Assembly: GCA_965206775.1 (NCBI GenBank)
Contig: CBDBKU010000002.1
Span: 620,001 to 684,000 of the forward strand
Length of the DNA: 64,000 nucleotides
Reading direction: 5' to 3'
From: VXMF01 sp965206775
Lineage (GTDB): Bacteria; Acidobacteriota; Terriglobia; Bryobacterales; UBA6623
The notes under the pieces were generated by a model that worked only from the letters and a program-made list of their open reading frames with translations, was not told the DNA's origin and ran no database searches. Numbering within the stretch: position 1 is the first letter of the stretch; every line of letters begins with the position of its first letter. Below, one piece after another: positions 43,954-53,191 of the stretch. A program made the translations under genes and the position numbers.

Positions 43954-46266
43954 ATGCTCCTGGACGCTGGCCGCTGGGTCTATTTCCTCAACACCGACCC
44001 GATCGACAGCTGCGGCGTCGACGACCGGCCAGGCCGCGCGCGCTGCCTCGGCCGCTTCGCGCTGCTCGGGCTGGCCACGCACGCCGAACTGGCCCGGGCG
44101 CACGGGATCAGCGCGCGCACGGTGGCCCGGGCGCGGCGACAGATGGAAGCGCGCGGAGAGCAGGACTTTGACAAGCCGCGCAAGCGGCGGCGCCTGCACG
44201 GGATCGAGGATGCGGAGCTGCTGAGGCGGGCGGGGGAGAAGCTGGCGCAGGGAGCGAGCTTGCGCGGGACGGCGCGGGAGCTGGGGCTGTGCTATTCGAC
44301 GCTGCGGGCGTACCTGCGCAAAGGCCTGCTGGCGGGGGTCGCGGGCCAGCAGGGAGCGGCGGCCGGGCCGGCAGCGGAAGGAGCGCCGGCCGGGAGCGAG
44401 CCGGCGGAGGCGGAGGTGCGGGAGCCGCCCGACAAGGAGCGGCGCAACCAGCGCGACGCGCAGGCGCCGCAGGGCCGGGCGACATGCGACACGGCCGGGC
44501 GGACGCTGACCAGCCTGGGGCCGCTGCAGGAACGGGAGCCGCGTTTCGCCGCGGCCTCGGCGGTCAGCGGGGGCGGGGTGCTGGCGGCGGTTCCGGCCTT
44601 GGTGCAGGCCGGCCTGCTGCGCCACGAGGGCCTGCTGCGCCTGCCCAAGGGCTTCTACGGGGTGCGCTCGATCCTGCTGCTGCTGGCGTTCCTGCTGCTG
44701 GCGCGCGTGCGCAATCCGGAGCGGCTGCGCTACGAGCAGCCCGGGGAATGGGGTGCCTTGCTGGGCCTGGACCGCTGCCCCTGCGATCGCACGCTACGGC
44801 GCAGGACACGCCAGCTGGTGGCGGATACGGCCGCGCTGGAGGCCTGGCGCGGCGCCTTGGCGCGGGACTGGGCCGGCGCCGATCCGGAGGCCGTCGCGAC
44901 GCTGTTCGTGGACGGGCACGTCCAGGTCTACAGCGGCCAAGGCCGCCTGCCGAAGCACTTCGTGCCGCGGCAGAAGCTGTGCCTGCCGGCCGCGGCCAGC
45001 TACTGGGTGGGGGCGCTCGGGGGGGCGCCGTTGCTGTGCGTGCACAAGCAGGTCGATCCCGCACTGGTGGCGGAGTTGCGGGACGGGCTGCTGCCGCAGC
45101 TGGAGGAACTGGGCCTGCTGCCGGCCGCGCAGGAGCCGTCGCGGCCGCGCCTGACGCTGGTGTTCGACCGGGAAGGCTGGAGTCCGGCGCTGTTCGCGCA
45201 GCTGGCGGAGCGGGGGATCGCGGTGATCACCTGGCGCAAGGGGCCGCAGGCGGAGCGCTGGCCGGACAGCGAGTTTGTCCCGGCCCGCCTGGCGGTGCAC
45301 GCGCCCGGCGGCGAACAAGCGCTGGAGGGCCGCATCGCCGAGCGCAAGGCGGCTCTGGGGAACGCCTGCGCGGCGCGCGAGATCCGCTTCTGGATCGACC
45401 GGCGCCTGCGCCGGCCGGGCAAGAGCGGCCAGCCGCGCAAGCCGCTGGAGCTGGCGGGCCAGCCGGCGGCGGGCGAGCGCCAGCCGGCGATCCTCACCAC
45501 GCATCCCACGCTGCCCGCGGAGCGGGTCGCGGGCCTGCTGCGCTCACGCTGGACGCAGGAGAACTTCTTCAAGTACATGCGCGCGGAATTCGGTCTCGAC
45601 ACGCTGGCCGAGCACGCGCTCGTGGGGGTGGATGCCGACGAGCGGGTGGTCAACCCGCTCTGGCGCTGGCTCGAGCGCGCCTTGCGGAGGCTGCGCGGCA
45701 AGGCCGGGCACCTGCATCGCAAGCTGGCAGCCGAGCGCGGCGCGCGTTCGCAGAAGGCCCTCCAGCTCCAGGCGGAGACCGCCGCGATCGAGCGGCGCAT
45801 CACGGGCCTGGAACTGGCGAAAAGCGACGTCCAGGAGCATGTCCGGGCCGGCGACCTGTCGCCCGAAGAGCGGCTGCAGGCCCTGCCTGCCCCGCTGCGG
45901 AACCTGCTCGACACCCTGCGCATGATCGCCTACCGCGCCGAGACCGCCATGGCCGGCGCGGTCGCGCCGGAACTGAGCAGGCCCGAGAATGTGCGCCCCC
46001 TGCTCAAGGCGCTGTTCCGCAGCGACGCCACCCTTCTTCCCGACTCTGCGGCCGGGACTCTCACCGTCCGGTTGCTGCACCAAGCCAGCCGCGGCCAGGA
46101 CGCCGCCCTGGCTGCACTGCTCAAGGAACTGAACGAAACCGCGACGCTGTTTCCCGGAACCGACCTGCGCCTGGTCTACGAAATCCTCCCCGACAACCCC
46201 CTCACCTCAATCGTTGCCCCAACCCACCCAGAACCGGCATCTCCTCCCACAATCATGCCAACGTAA
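43954..46266 (+). CDS. Large DDE-type transposase, 5' end separated by IS1634 copy 2
   Basis: 770 residues from the first ATG left after the nested insertion. The N-terminus holds a helix-turn-helix (THAELARAHGISARTVARAR; a second LRGTARELGLCYSTLRAYL). The core has Asp in LFVDGHVQVYSG, Asp in LVFDREGWSPALF and Glu in RWTQENFFKYMRAE, a plausible DDE triad. A long C-terminal helical part follows (about residues 570-770). I recognise the type as a widespread unclassified transposase but cannot give an ISfinder family. The original start is inferred at 41758. The truncated form could still be translated only if a new start signal exists; no good Shine-Dalgarno was seen. Confidence 0.82.
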   Translation: MLLDAGRWVYFLNTDPIDSCGVDDRPGRARCLGRFALLGLATHAELARAHGISARTVARARRQMEARGEQDFDKPRKRRRLHGIEDAELLRRAGEKLAQGASLRGTARELGLCYSTLRAYLRKGLLAGVAGQQGAAAGPAAEGAPAGSEPAEAEVREPPDKERRNQRDAQAPQGRATCDTAGRTLTSLGPLQEREPRFAAASAVSGGGVLAAVPALVQAGLLRHEGLLRLPKGFYGVRSILLLLAFLLLARVRNPERLRYEQPGEWGALLGLDRCPCDRTLRRRTRQLVADTAALEAWRGALARDWAGADPEAVATLFVDGHVQVYSGQGRLPKHFVPRQKLCLPAAASYWVGALGGAPLLCVHKQVDPALVAELRDGLLPQLEELGLLPAAQEPSRPRLTLVFDREGWSPALFAQLAERGIAVITWRKGPQAERWPDSEFVPARLAVHAPGGEQALEGRIAERKAALGNACAAREIRFWIDRRLRRPGKSGQPRKPLELAGQPAAGERQPAILTTHPTLPAERVAGLLRSRWTQENFFKYMRAEFGLDTLAEHALVGVDADERVVNPLWRWLERALRRLRGKAGHLHRKLAAERGARSQKALQLQAETAAIERRITGLELAKSDVQEHVRAGDLSPEERLQALPAPLRNLLDTLRMIAYRAETAMAGAVAPELSRPENVRPLLKALFRSDATLLPDSAAGTLTVRLLHQASRGQDAALAALLKELNETATLFPGTDLRLVYEILPDNPLTSIVAPTHPEPASPPTIMPT

Positions 46267-46501
46267 AACAACCGATGTAAGGAAATCTGATGATGATTGC
46301 CGTGAGTAGCGGAGCCCGGCCTAGAAAACGGAATAGATGACGGCGATCCTGAAGCGCGGTCATCTCGGTCCTAGGGTCGGCTTAAAATAGCAGTCATCAT
46401 TGGCGTTCCGCGGCCGATGGTAGTGTGAAGTAGTTTTGGGCCGCACAATCTGCCTACCCATCCGCGCTCGCTCTGAAAAGCGCCTCCGGAAGAGGTAATT
46501 G

Positions 46502-47755
46502 ATGGACAAGCCGCGGGTCGGGTATGCCGAGCGGAAGCGCGTTCGCCGGATCATCGCAGGGTCAGGATTGCTGATCGCGGTCTTGGCGATGGGATGGGCG
46601 CTTTCTCGGATCGAACCTGCCGCACCGGCCGTGGATGCCGCGGTTGTCTTCAGCGACACGGTCAAGCGGGGCCAGATGCTTAGGCAGGTCCGCGGTATCG
46701 GCACCCTCGTGCCGGAGACTGTCATCGTTATCGCGGCGAGAGATGCTGGGCGCATCGAGCGCCGTCATGTCCAGCCCGGCCAGCCGGTAGGTCCAAGCAC
46801 TGTCCTGCTGGAACTCAGTAGCCCGCAAGTCGAGCAGGAATACCTGGACGCCGAGGCCCAGCTAAGGGCGGCCCAGGCCGACCTCGCGAATCTCCAGGCA
46901 CAACTCGAGGACCAGCGCCTCACCCAGGAGTCCTTGACAGCCGACATCGAAGGCCAGTACCTGCAGGCCAAAGCGCAGTACGAGGCCGATCTCGAGCTAA
47001 CGAAGTCCGGCCTCACGGACCGGGTCACCATGATGAAATCGCGCGTGGCCATGGAACAGCTGGAAAAGCGGCTTCAATTGGAACGTGCCCGGGAGGACGC
47101 GCGCAAGCCTTCCGTAGAAGCGCAGCTGGCGGCACAGGGAGCGCGTATCGAGCAGATGGAAGCGCTCGTCTCGCTGCGCAAGGAGCAGGTTGACCAACTC
47201 AGGGTTCGCGCCGGCATGGTCGGGGTCCTCCAGCTCATGGAAGTCGAGGTTGGACAGCTGGTTGCACCGGGGGACGAGCTGGCCCGCGTGTCCGACCCGA
47301 CGCATCTCAAGGCCGAACTCAAGATTCCAGAGACTTTGGTGAACGACGTCGCGGTTGGGCAGCGGGCAGCAGTCGACACCCGGAACGGAGTGATCGAGGG
47401 CGAGGTCTCTCGTATCGATCCAGCCGCGATCGAAGGAACGGTGCTCGTCGATGTCGAGCTGCTTGGCGAGATGCCCCGAGGCGCGCGACCCGACCTCAGC
47501 GTGGACGGAACTATCGAACTCGAGCGGCTCGAGAATGTGCTGCACGTAGGTCGACCGATCCATGCGAGAGAGGAGAGCATGATGGGTCTGTTCATGCTGG
47601 ACCGAGACGAAACACACGCCTCGCGCGTCCAAGTGCAAGTGGGCAAGGTCTCGGTGAGCGCGATCGAAATCCGTTCGGGGCTGAACGCCGGAGACACAGT
47701 GATACTGTCCGACATGTCCGCCTGGGACGCCTACGACAGGATTCGACTCGACTGA
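46502..47755 (+). CDS. HlyD/MacA-type membrane-fusion adaptor
   Basis: 417 residues. An N-terminal membrane anchor (IIAGSGLLIAVLAMGWAL) is followed by the first lipoyl half (GRIERRHVQPGQPVGPSTVLLELSS), a long coiled-coil hairpin (about residues 110-220), the second half (VRAGMVGVLQLMEVEVGQLVAPGDEL), a beta-barrel domain and a membrane-proximal domain (VQVQVGKVSVSAIEIRSGLNAGDTVIL). GGAAGAGG about 7 bp before the ATG is the likely ribosome site. It precedes a LolD-like ATPase by 40 bp. The natural permease partner is probably the broken MacB-like gene upstream, separated by the IS pile-up. Confidence 0.9.
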   Translation: MDKPRVGYAERKRVRRIIAGSGLLIAVLAMGWALSRIEPAAPAVDAAVVFSDTVKRGQMLRQVRGIGTLVPETVIVIAARDAGRIERRHVQPGQPVGPSTVLLELSSPQVEQEYLDAEAQLRAAQADLANLQAQLEDQRLTQESLTADIEGQYLQAKAQYEADLELTKSGLTDRVTMMKSRVAMEQLEKRLQLERAREDARKPSVEAQLAAQGARIEQMEALVSLRKEQVDQLRVRAGMVGVLQLMEVEVGQLVAPGDELARVSDPTHLKAELKIPETLVNDVAVGQRAAVDTRNGVIEGEVSRIDPAAIEGTVLVDVELLGEMPRGARPDLSVDGTIELERLENVLHVGRPIHAREESMMGLFMLDRDETHASRVQVQVGKVSVSAIEIRSGLNAGDTVILSDMSAWDAYDRIRLD

Positions 47756-47795
47756 GACTTCCGCTGAGTCTCGCGAGCGAAATGCAAGGGAAGCG

Positions 47796-48488
47796 ATGAC
47801 AGATTCGACGAATGCCGGCGCCCCGCTGATCCGCCTGGAAGAGGTTTCGAAGGTTTTCTTCACTGACGAGGTCGAGACCCACGCGCTTTCGGGCATCAAT
47901 CTCGAGGTCCGGGATGGCGAGTACGTCTCGATCTCTGGCCCGTCGGGATGCGGGAAGTCGACGCTGCTATCGATCCTGGGGCTGCTCGACACACCGACCG
48001 AAGGGATGTACCTGCTCGGCGGCGAGTCAGTCGAGGATCTGAAGGCAAGGCAGCGCGCACGCATCCGGAACCGGCAGATCGGCTTCATTTTCCAAGCGTT
48101 CAACCTGATCGGCGATCTCACCGTCTTCGAGAATGTGGAGCTGCCGCTGACGTACCGGGGCATGGCAGCCTCCGAACGGAAGAAGCGAGTAGAGGATGCA
48201 TTGGACCGAGTCGGTATGGCGCACCGGATGAAACACTTCCCGTCCCAGCTATCTGGCGGGCAGCAGCAGCGCGTAGCGGTGGCGCGGGCGCTGGGAGGGG
48301 ACCCCGCCCTGCTGCTTGCCGACGAACCAACCGGCAATCTCGACTCGAAGAATGGCGAAGCGGTCATGGAATTGCTCCGAGATATCCACGAGGGCGGCGC
48401 CACGATTTGCATGGTGACCCACGACCCGAGGTTCGAGGCCTATGCACAGCGAGTGGTGCGATTGTTCGACGGAATGATCGTCGACTAG
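47796..48488 (+). CDS. LolD/MacB-type ABC transporter ATPase
   Basis: 230 residues with Walker A (GPSGCGKSTLLS), Q-loop (FQAFNLIG), signature LSGGQQQRVAVARAL, Walker B (LLLADEPTGNLD) and H-loop (VTHDPRFEAYA). It is the usual length for ATPases that drive MacB/FtsX permeases. It follows the adaptor gene by 40 bp and is probably co-transcribed. The upstream permease is disrupted, so this half-transporter may be orphaned or may serve another permease. Confidence 0.92.
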   Translation: MTDSTNAGAPLIRLEEVSKVFFTDEVETHALSGINLEVRDGEYVSISGPSGCGKSTLLSILGLLDTPTEGMYLLGGESVEDLKARQRARIRNRQIGFIFQAFNLIGDLTVFENVELPLTYRGMAASERKKRVEDALDRVGMAHRMKHFPSQLSGGQQQRVAVARALGGDPALLLADEPTGNLDSKNGEAVMELLRDIHEGGATICMVTHDPRFEAYAQRVVRLFDGMIVD

Positions 48489-48811
48489 CCGCTTGAACGG
48501 CGAGTGCCATCGGGCGCCAGCTGCCGGGCGGACATTGAGATCTTCTGCACGGCACCGACCCCAATCCAGATGGTTGTGTCCGTTGAATCGGGCGGGCAGA
48601 GTATGGTCCTGTGGTGCTCGCGTCCGCTAGTTCAAGGGTTTTCACAGACCGGCATCACTAGGAACATGGATTGGTGTGAGCCAAGACACCGAAGCGGTGA
48701 CGCAACTTGAAGTCCAAGAGCATCAGGTTCGAAGGACGAGGCGGTCGGTGTCCCTTTCCGGTCCACCTCGTCGCCCGGCGTTTCCCGTGCCTCGGTGAGC
48801 CGGGAGGAATC
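48489..48811. other. Intergenic region, no gene recognised
   Basis: About 320 bp between the ATPase and the enolase-superfamily gene. No supported coding frame. The promoter of the next gene follows at 48812-48839. Confidence 0.4.
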
Positions 48812-48839
48812 TTGGATCCGCATAGTCTTGAACTATAAT
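48812..48839 (+). promoter_or_regulatory. Likely sigma-70 promoter of the enolase-superfamily gene
   Basis: A perfect -10 TATAAT (48834-48839) with a weak -35 TTGGAT (48812-48817) and a 16-bp spacer, about 80 bp before the ATG at 48921. Confidence 0.55.
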
Positions 48840-48920
48840 GCTGCTGGCTTTCCGCGAGCATCGGCTCCAGACGTCGTACGCAGCAGGATCGAGCGCTCCT
48901 TCGGGACAGCCAAAATCAAC

Positions 48921-50165
48921 ATGCGTCGACGCAGTTTCCTGCAAGGCTCGAGTATCGCAGCGGCCGGCTTCGGAGGCGGGATCAACGCAGCGTCGCAGCC
49001 TGCGGTCGGTGCGGCTGCAAGATCGAAGGTGGAAACAATGAAAGTCACTGGGCTCAAGACCATCCTGCTCGACAATGTCCGTCCGTATATCGGCCACTCG
49101 AAATGGCTGTTCATCCAGCTCACAACGGACGAGGGCATCGTGGGGCTGGGCGAGCGGCCGACAGGCGGCATACCCAATCTGAAGTCGCAGATCGAGCTGC
49201 TCCATGACATGTGCGAGCGCTTTGTCATTGGCCAGAACCCGTTCGATATAGAGAGAATCTGGCAACGTATCTACACCGAGCCCCACGACTACCGCCACCC
49301 GAGCCTCTATGGCATCCCAGCGCTCTCGGCTATCGAAATGGCGTGCTGGGACATCATCGGCAAGGCGACCGGCCAGCCAGTTTATAACCTGCTGGGAGGC
49401 AAATACCACGAAAAGCTTCGCGCCTATGCATACATGAACACCCAGGGCGTCTGGGAGAACCCGGAGCTGGCCGGCGAGAGAGCCGTCGAATTGGTGAAAG
49501 CGGGCAACACGGCCTGCAAGATTGACCCGTTCCGGCCCATCACCGGCCCTCCTCGCGACTACTCGCTCAAGACGATTCGCCATGTGGCCAGGATCTTCCG
49601 GGCGATTCGTGATGCGGTCGGGGACGAACTCGAGATTGGAATCGGCACTCACGGTCAGTTCAGTACAGCCGGGGCGATCCGCGTCGCGAGCATCCTCGAG
49701 GAATTCAACCCGTTCTGGTTCGAAGAGCCCGTATCGCCGGAAAACGTGGATGAAATGGCCCGAGTAGCGGCCCACACGAATATTCCCATCGCGACTGGCG
49801 AGCGCTTGGTTACGAAATTCGAATTTGCGGAGGTCCTTGAAAAGCAGGCCGCACAGATCATTCAGCTCGACGTCGGTCAGTGCGGCGGCATCCTTGAGGC
49901 CAAGAAAATCTCGGGCATGGCCGAAGCGCATTACGCGATGACGGCCCCGCACATGTACTGCGGCCCGGTCGCTGCAGCAGCAGCGGTGCAGCTCGACACC
50001 TGCTCGCCGAGTTTCCTGATCCAAGAATTCAACGCGAACAGCCTGCATAGCGAGATATTCGTGGAGCCGATCAAGTTCGAGAACGGGTTCATCACCCCGC
50101 CAACGGGACCTGGCCTGGGAGTCGAGCTGAACGAAGCAGTCGTCAGGAGGCAGCTCTCCGGCTGA
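48921..50165 (+). CDS. Exported mandelate racemase/muconate lactonizing-type enolase-superfamily protein
   Basis: 414 residues. A Tat leader (MRRRSFLQGSSIAAAGFGGG) precedes the N-terminal capping domain and (beta/alpha)8 barrel of the enolase superfamily, closest in feel to galactonate dehydratase-like members (GIPALSAIEMACWDIIGKATGQPVYNLLGG). Metal-ligand candidates are Glu268/269 in WFEEP and Glu294 in ATGERL, with a late His in PHMYCGP. At the first ligand position the sequence is IGTHGQ with Gly242, where galactonate-dehydratase-type proteins have Asp (IDFHGR). It may be a subfamily feature or a loss of activity. Substrate unknown, probably a sugar acid. Confidence 0.85.
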   Translation: MRRRSFLQGSSIAAAGFGGGINAASQPAVGAAARSKVETMKVTGLKTILLDNVRPYIGHSKWLFIQLTTDEGIVGLGERPTGGIPNLKSQIELLHDMCERFVIGQNPFDIERIWQRIYTEPHDYRHPSLYGIPALSAIEMACWDIIGKATGQPVYNLLGGKYHEKLRAYAYMNTQGVWENPELAGERAVELVKAGNTACKIDPFRPITGPPRDYSLKTIRHVARIFRAIRDAVGDELEIGIGTHGQFSTAGAIRVASILEEFNPFWFEEPVSPENVDEMARVAAHTNIPIATGERLVTKFEFAEVLEKQAAQIIQLDVGQCGGILEAKKISGMAEAHYAMTAPHMYCGPVAAAAAVQLDTCSPSFLIQEFNANSLHSEIFVEPIKFENGFITPPTGPGLGVELNEAVVRRQLSG

Positions 50166-50409
50166 TGCGCCGTCGGCCGCCTGCCGCCCCCTCAGCCGCC
50201 CTGGCCGCGCGCAGCCGCGCAGTCTCCCGGAAATCGCGAGACGGGAGATCCGGCACCGCCCCGTCAGAACGACGCGGCTCCCCGGGGAAGCGCGCATAGG
50301 AACGCGGTCGCCTGCGAGGAGAATCCCGTGACGCTCCACCCGGCAGGAAGGGAGCCGCCGATCCTCGAATCAGTCAGCGATGGTCTCGCGGATGTCTCTG
50401 AAGCGGGCG

Positions 50410-50748
50410 CTAGACGCCAGGGGCCACGCAATCGTCGATCCAGCGCAAGTACGCCTCGTTGCCGTTTTCCACCCGGCTCGCCACCAGCTCAAACACCTCG
50501 TAGGGATGCAAGTCGCCCACGGCCTTTTCCAGGGCCTCGAATCGGTCCGCGCGGGTCTTGATCACGAGCAGGGACTCGTTGTCATCCTCGACATTCCCTT
50601 TCCAGGTGTAGAAGGACCGAAGGCCCGGCACGACATTGACGCAGGCGCAGACGCGCCGCCGGACCAGTTCGCGAGCGAGGTCCGCCGCCGCTTCTGGAGA
50701 ACAGGTGCAATAGGCAATCAGGTAAGTGCTCTCTTTGCTTTTCGGCAT
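50410..50748 (-). CDS. cutA: CutA1 divalent-ion tolerance protein
   Basis: 112 residues, the normal CutA1 size. Conserved features: ARELVRRRVCACVNVVPGLRSFYTWKG, SLLVIKTRADRFEALEKAV, LHPYEVFELVASRVENGNEAYLRWI. The protein forms very stable trimers; a link to copper tolerance is historical and its role is still unclear. It stands alone, minus strand, between the enolase-superfamily gene and the polysaccharide cluster. Confidence 0.95.
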   Translation of the reverse strand: MPKSKESTYLIAYCTCSPEAAADLARELVRRRVCACVNVVPGLRSFYTWKGNVEDDNESLLVIKTRADRFEALEKAVGDLHPYEVFELVASRVENGNEAYLRWIDDCVAPGV

Positions 50749-50821
50749 CGCAGGATCCTCAGACGCTCACTCCTTGTCTATCGTGGCATTCCGGCGCGGT
50801 GCCTCAACTGGACGCTCGTGC

Positions 50822-53191
50822 CTAGCGGAACGGCTGCGGGAAAGCAAGCCGTGACAGCAGCTTCGTCTGGAGTCCCGAACTGTAGTGGGAGAGCAGGCGC
50901 CCCACGGTGGTTTCGCTGTTCCAACTCCGCTCGACGGCCCGCCGCGCGTCGCGAGCCATGGCAGCGGCGCGGTACGGATTCGTGAGCAATCGAACGACCG
51001 CCTCGGCGAAGGCAAGCGGCCTGTCCTCGATCTCGGCCGTTCCGCTCTCCGTCGCGCCAAGGCCCTCCGCACCGAGCGTGGTCGAGACCACTGGGATTCC
51101 GCATGCAAATGCCTCCAGGATCTTCACTCGGATGCCGGATCCCGAAAGAATGGGTGCTACGAACACTGCGTACCGGCGCAGCACGTGCCGGATATCCGGC
51201 ACGGTTCCGAGAAACTCGATGCTGTCGTCCGCAAGCATCGCGCCCAGCGACTCGGGCGCATCGGCGCCCGCGACTACGAGCCGGGCCTGCGGCCTCCGCG
51301 CGCGCACTGCCGGCATGACCTGCTCGCGGAAGAATCGCAGGCCTTCAAGGTTCGGTGTGTGGCGGAAGTTGCCGACGAAGAGGATCGTGTCGGGCTCGCG
51401 GCCGTCCGTTCGGAACGGATAGCTTGCGACGTCGATGGCCGTGCGCAGGTTGTCTAGCACGGGCGGGCTCTCGCCGAGAAGGGCCTGCAGCGCCTTTCGC
51501 TGTCCACCGCTGCAAACCTGCACTGCGTCTAGCCGAGGAAGCGCCTTCAGTTCGAACCGCAGCGCCCGTAAGTATTCGTAACCGAGTCGAAGCGACGCCG
51601 CCGGGCCGTTTGCGAAGACAGCCCTCTGGACGGACTGGAAGTGCAGGTCGTGCTCGAACAGGCAGCAAACGATCTGTCGGAACTGCTCGCCGTACGACGC
51701 GAGCTGCGCGTACTCGAGCTGCACGATATCGATCCGTCGGGCCAGGATCGTGCGATGGATTCTCCAAAGCAGGTTCGGATCCCAGTAGGACTGCGCCGAT
51801 TGCGGCCAGAGCATCGGGGCGTCCTGCTGGCCGCGCGGGTCGTGCAATACCAGTTCCGCGCTTGCGCAACGCCCGGCCAGGTCGCCGTGTGCCTGGAAGT
51901 CCTCGTCCCGCTCGACCAGGCAGAGCAAGTGGAGGCGGCACCTTGCGGCCAGGCCATCGACAGCCTGTTTCATGAAGACTGCTCCGCCGTGCGTCGGGGG
52001 TTCGATTGGATACGGCGATACGAAGAGCACGTTCAGGTCGCTCTCGGACCCGCCCCGCAAGCGGTGATAGCGGTCCCGAAAGAAACCGCCCAAGGGACGT
52101 CGCAACGCCTCCGCGTCGGAAATCTCCGCCATGCGGCGGGCCGTGGCGCGATGCCCGGCGGCCCGGATCGATTGGCGCGCCGCCTGGAGGAAGGCCCTCG
52201 AATCCGGCTTTGACGAGGAAGATCCGACGAGAAACGACGTCCACATGTCGGCGTACAGCCAGCCGAAGTGCGTGAGGAACCGTCCCCAGTGGTGCATGTT
52301 CTTCCACGCGAACAGCAGGCGGTTCTTTTGGAGCACGCGATTGATAGACTCTTCGCTAAAGTGCTTGCCAATCGTGCCGCGGTGTTCGTGGTGCAGCACG
52401 CTGGCCGGCGCGTAGAGATTGATCCAGCCGCGCTTCCAGGCCATGTAGGCTAGATCGACGTCCTCCATGTAGAAAGGGGCGAACAGCTCGTCGAAGCCGC
52501 CCAGTTCCAGGATCTTGAGCCGGTCATATGCGGAGGACCCGCCCCCGGAATAGAAGGTCGGGAACAGTTCGGACACCTGCTCGTCCGCCACGTGCTGCAG
52601 ATGGATCCGCCCTCGGTGCCACCGTCCCATCGTCAGGCCTGTTTCCTCACGCGGCTTCGAGGAGTCCGAGAAATGGATCTGGCCCGTGACCGAGAAAACC
52701 CTTGGATCCCGGAAGCCGTCGATCAGCGGCTGCAGGAAGTCCGGCTCGACCCGCATGTCGTTGTTGAGGAGGATCGCGATGTCGTGGCGGGCGATGGTGA
52801 GCCCGGCGTTGCAAGCCCGCCCGAAACCGAGGTTCGATCCCATCTCGACGACCCGGACCGACGGAAACTCGCGGGCGAGATACTCGGCCGTGCCGTCGTC
52901 GGATCCGTTCTCCATGACGAGGATTTCGTGATCCGGATTCGCCGCGAGAGCCTTCACCACCGACGGAAGGTTCCGGGCGAGAGGCTCCCTTCCATTCCAA
53001 GTCGGAATCACGACGCTGACAGCGCTCTGCGAAACGCCCCGGGCCGGACCGGGCCGCTTGCGGCGAGCGAGCAGCGCGGCCAGGTCGGCGACTGCGAGGA
53101 GCAGCGCGACGCCGAGCAGCAGTGCCGGCGCGACCGCCAGCAAAAACGCCGCAGCAGCAGTAGCCCCCAGCCAGACTCGGACCTGTCTCAT
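50822..53191 (-). CDS. Two-domain glycosyltransferase (GT2 + GT4-type)
   Basis: 789 residues. After N-terminal membrane helices (about 8-42) comes a GT2 domain (VSVVIPTWNGREPLARNL, MENGSDDGT, NNDMRVEPDF as DxD-like site, FYMEDVDLAYMAWKRGW). From about residue 385 a second domain of the GT4/GT-B type follows (LNVLFVSPYPIEPPTHGG; ILFVGNFRHTPNLEGLRFF; GSGIRVKILEAFACGIPVVST). One polypeptide could therefore add two sugars. The start ATG overlaps the wzt stop (ATGA), so translation is coupled. It is the last gene of a wzm-wzt-GT operon and probably extends the exported glycan. Confidence 0.9.
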   Translation of the reverse strand: MRQVRVWLGATAAAAFLLAVAPALLLGVALLLAVADLAALLARRKRPGPARGVSQSAVSVVIPTWNGREPLARNLPSVVKALAANPDHEILVMENGSDDGTAEYLAREFPSVRVVEMGSNLGFGRACNAGLTIARHDIAILLNNDMRVEPDFLQPLIDGFRDPRVFSVTGQIHFSDSSKPREETGLTMGRWHRGRIHLQHVADEQVSELFPTFYSGGGSSAYDRLKILELGGFDELFAPFYMEDVDLAYMAWKRGWINLYAPASVLHHEHRGTIGKHFSEESINRVLQKNRLLFAWKNMHHWGRFLTHFGWLYADMWTSFLVGSSSSKPDSRAFLQAARQSIRAAGHRATARRMAEISDAEALRRPLGGFFRDRYHRLRGGSESDLNVLFVSPYPIEPPTHGGAVFMKQAVDGLAARCRLHLLCLVERDEDFQAHGDLAGRCASAELVLHDPRGQQDAPMLWPQSAQSYWDPNLLWRIHRTILARRIDIVQLEYAQLASYGEQFRQIVCCLFEHDLHFQSVQRAVFANGPAASLRLGYEYLRALRFELKALPRLDAVQVCSGGQRKALQALLGESPPVLDNLRTAIDVASYPFRTDGREPDTILFVGNFRHTPNLEGLRFFREQVMPAVRARRPQARLVVAGADAPESLGAMLADDSIEFLGTVPDIRHVLRRYAVFVAPILSGSGIRVKILEAFACGIPVVSTTLGAEGLGATESGTAEIEDRPLAFAEAVVRLLTNPYRAAAMARDARRAVERSWNSETTVGRLLSHYSSGLQTKLLSRLAFPQPFR

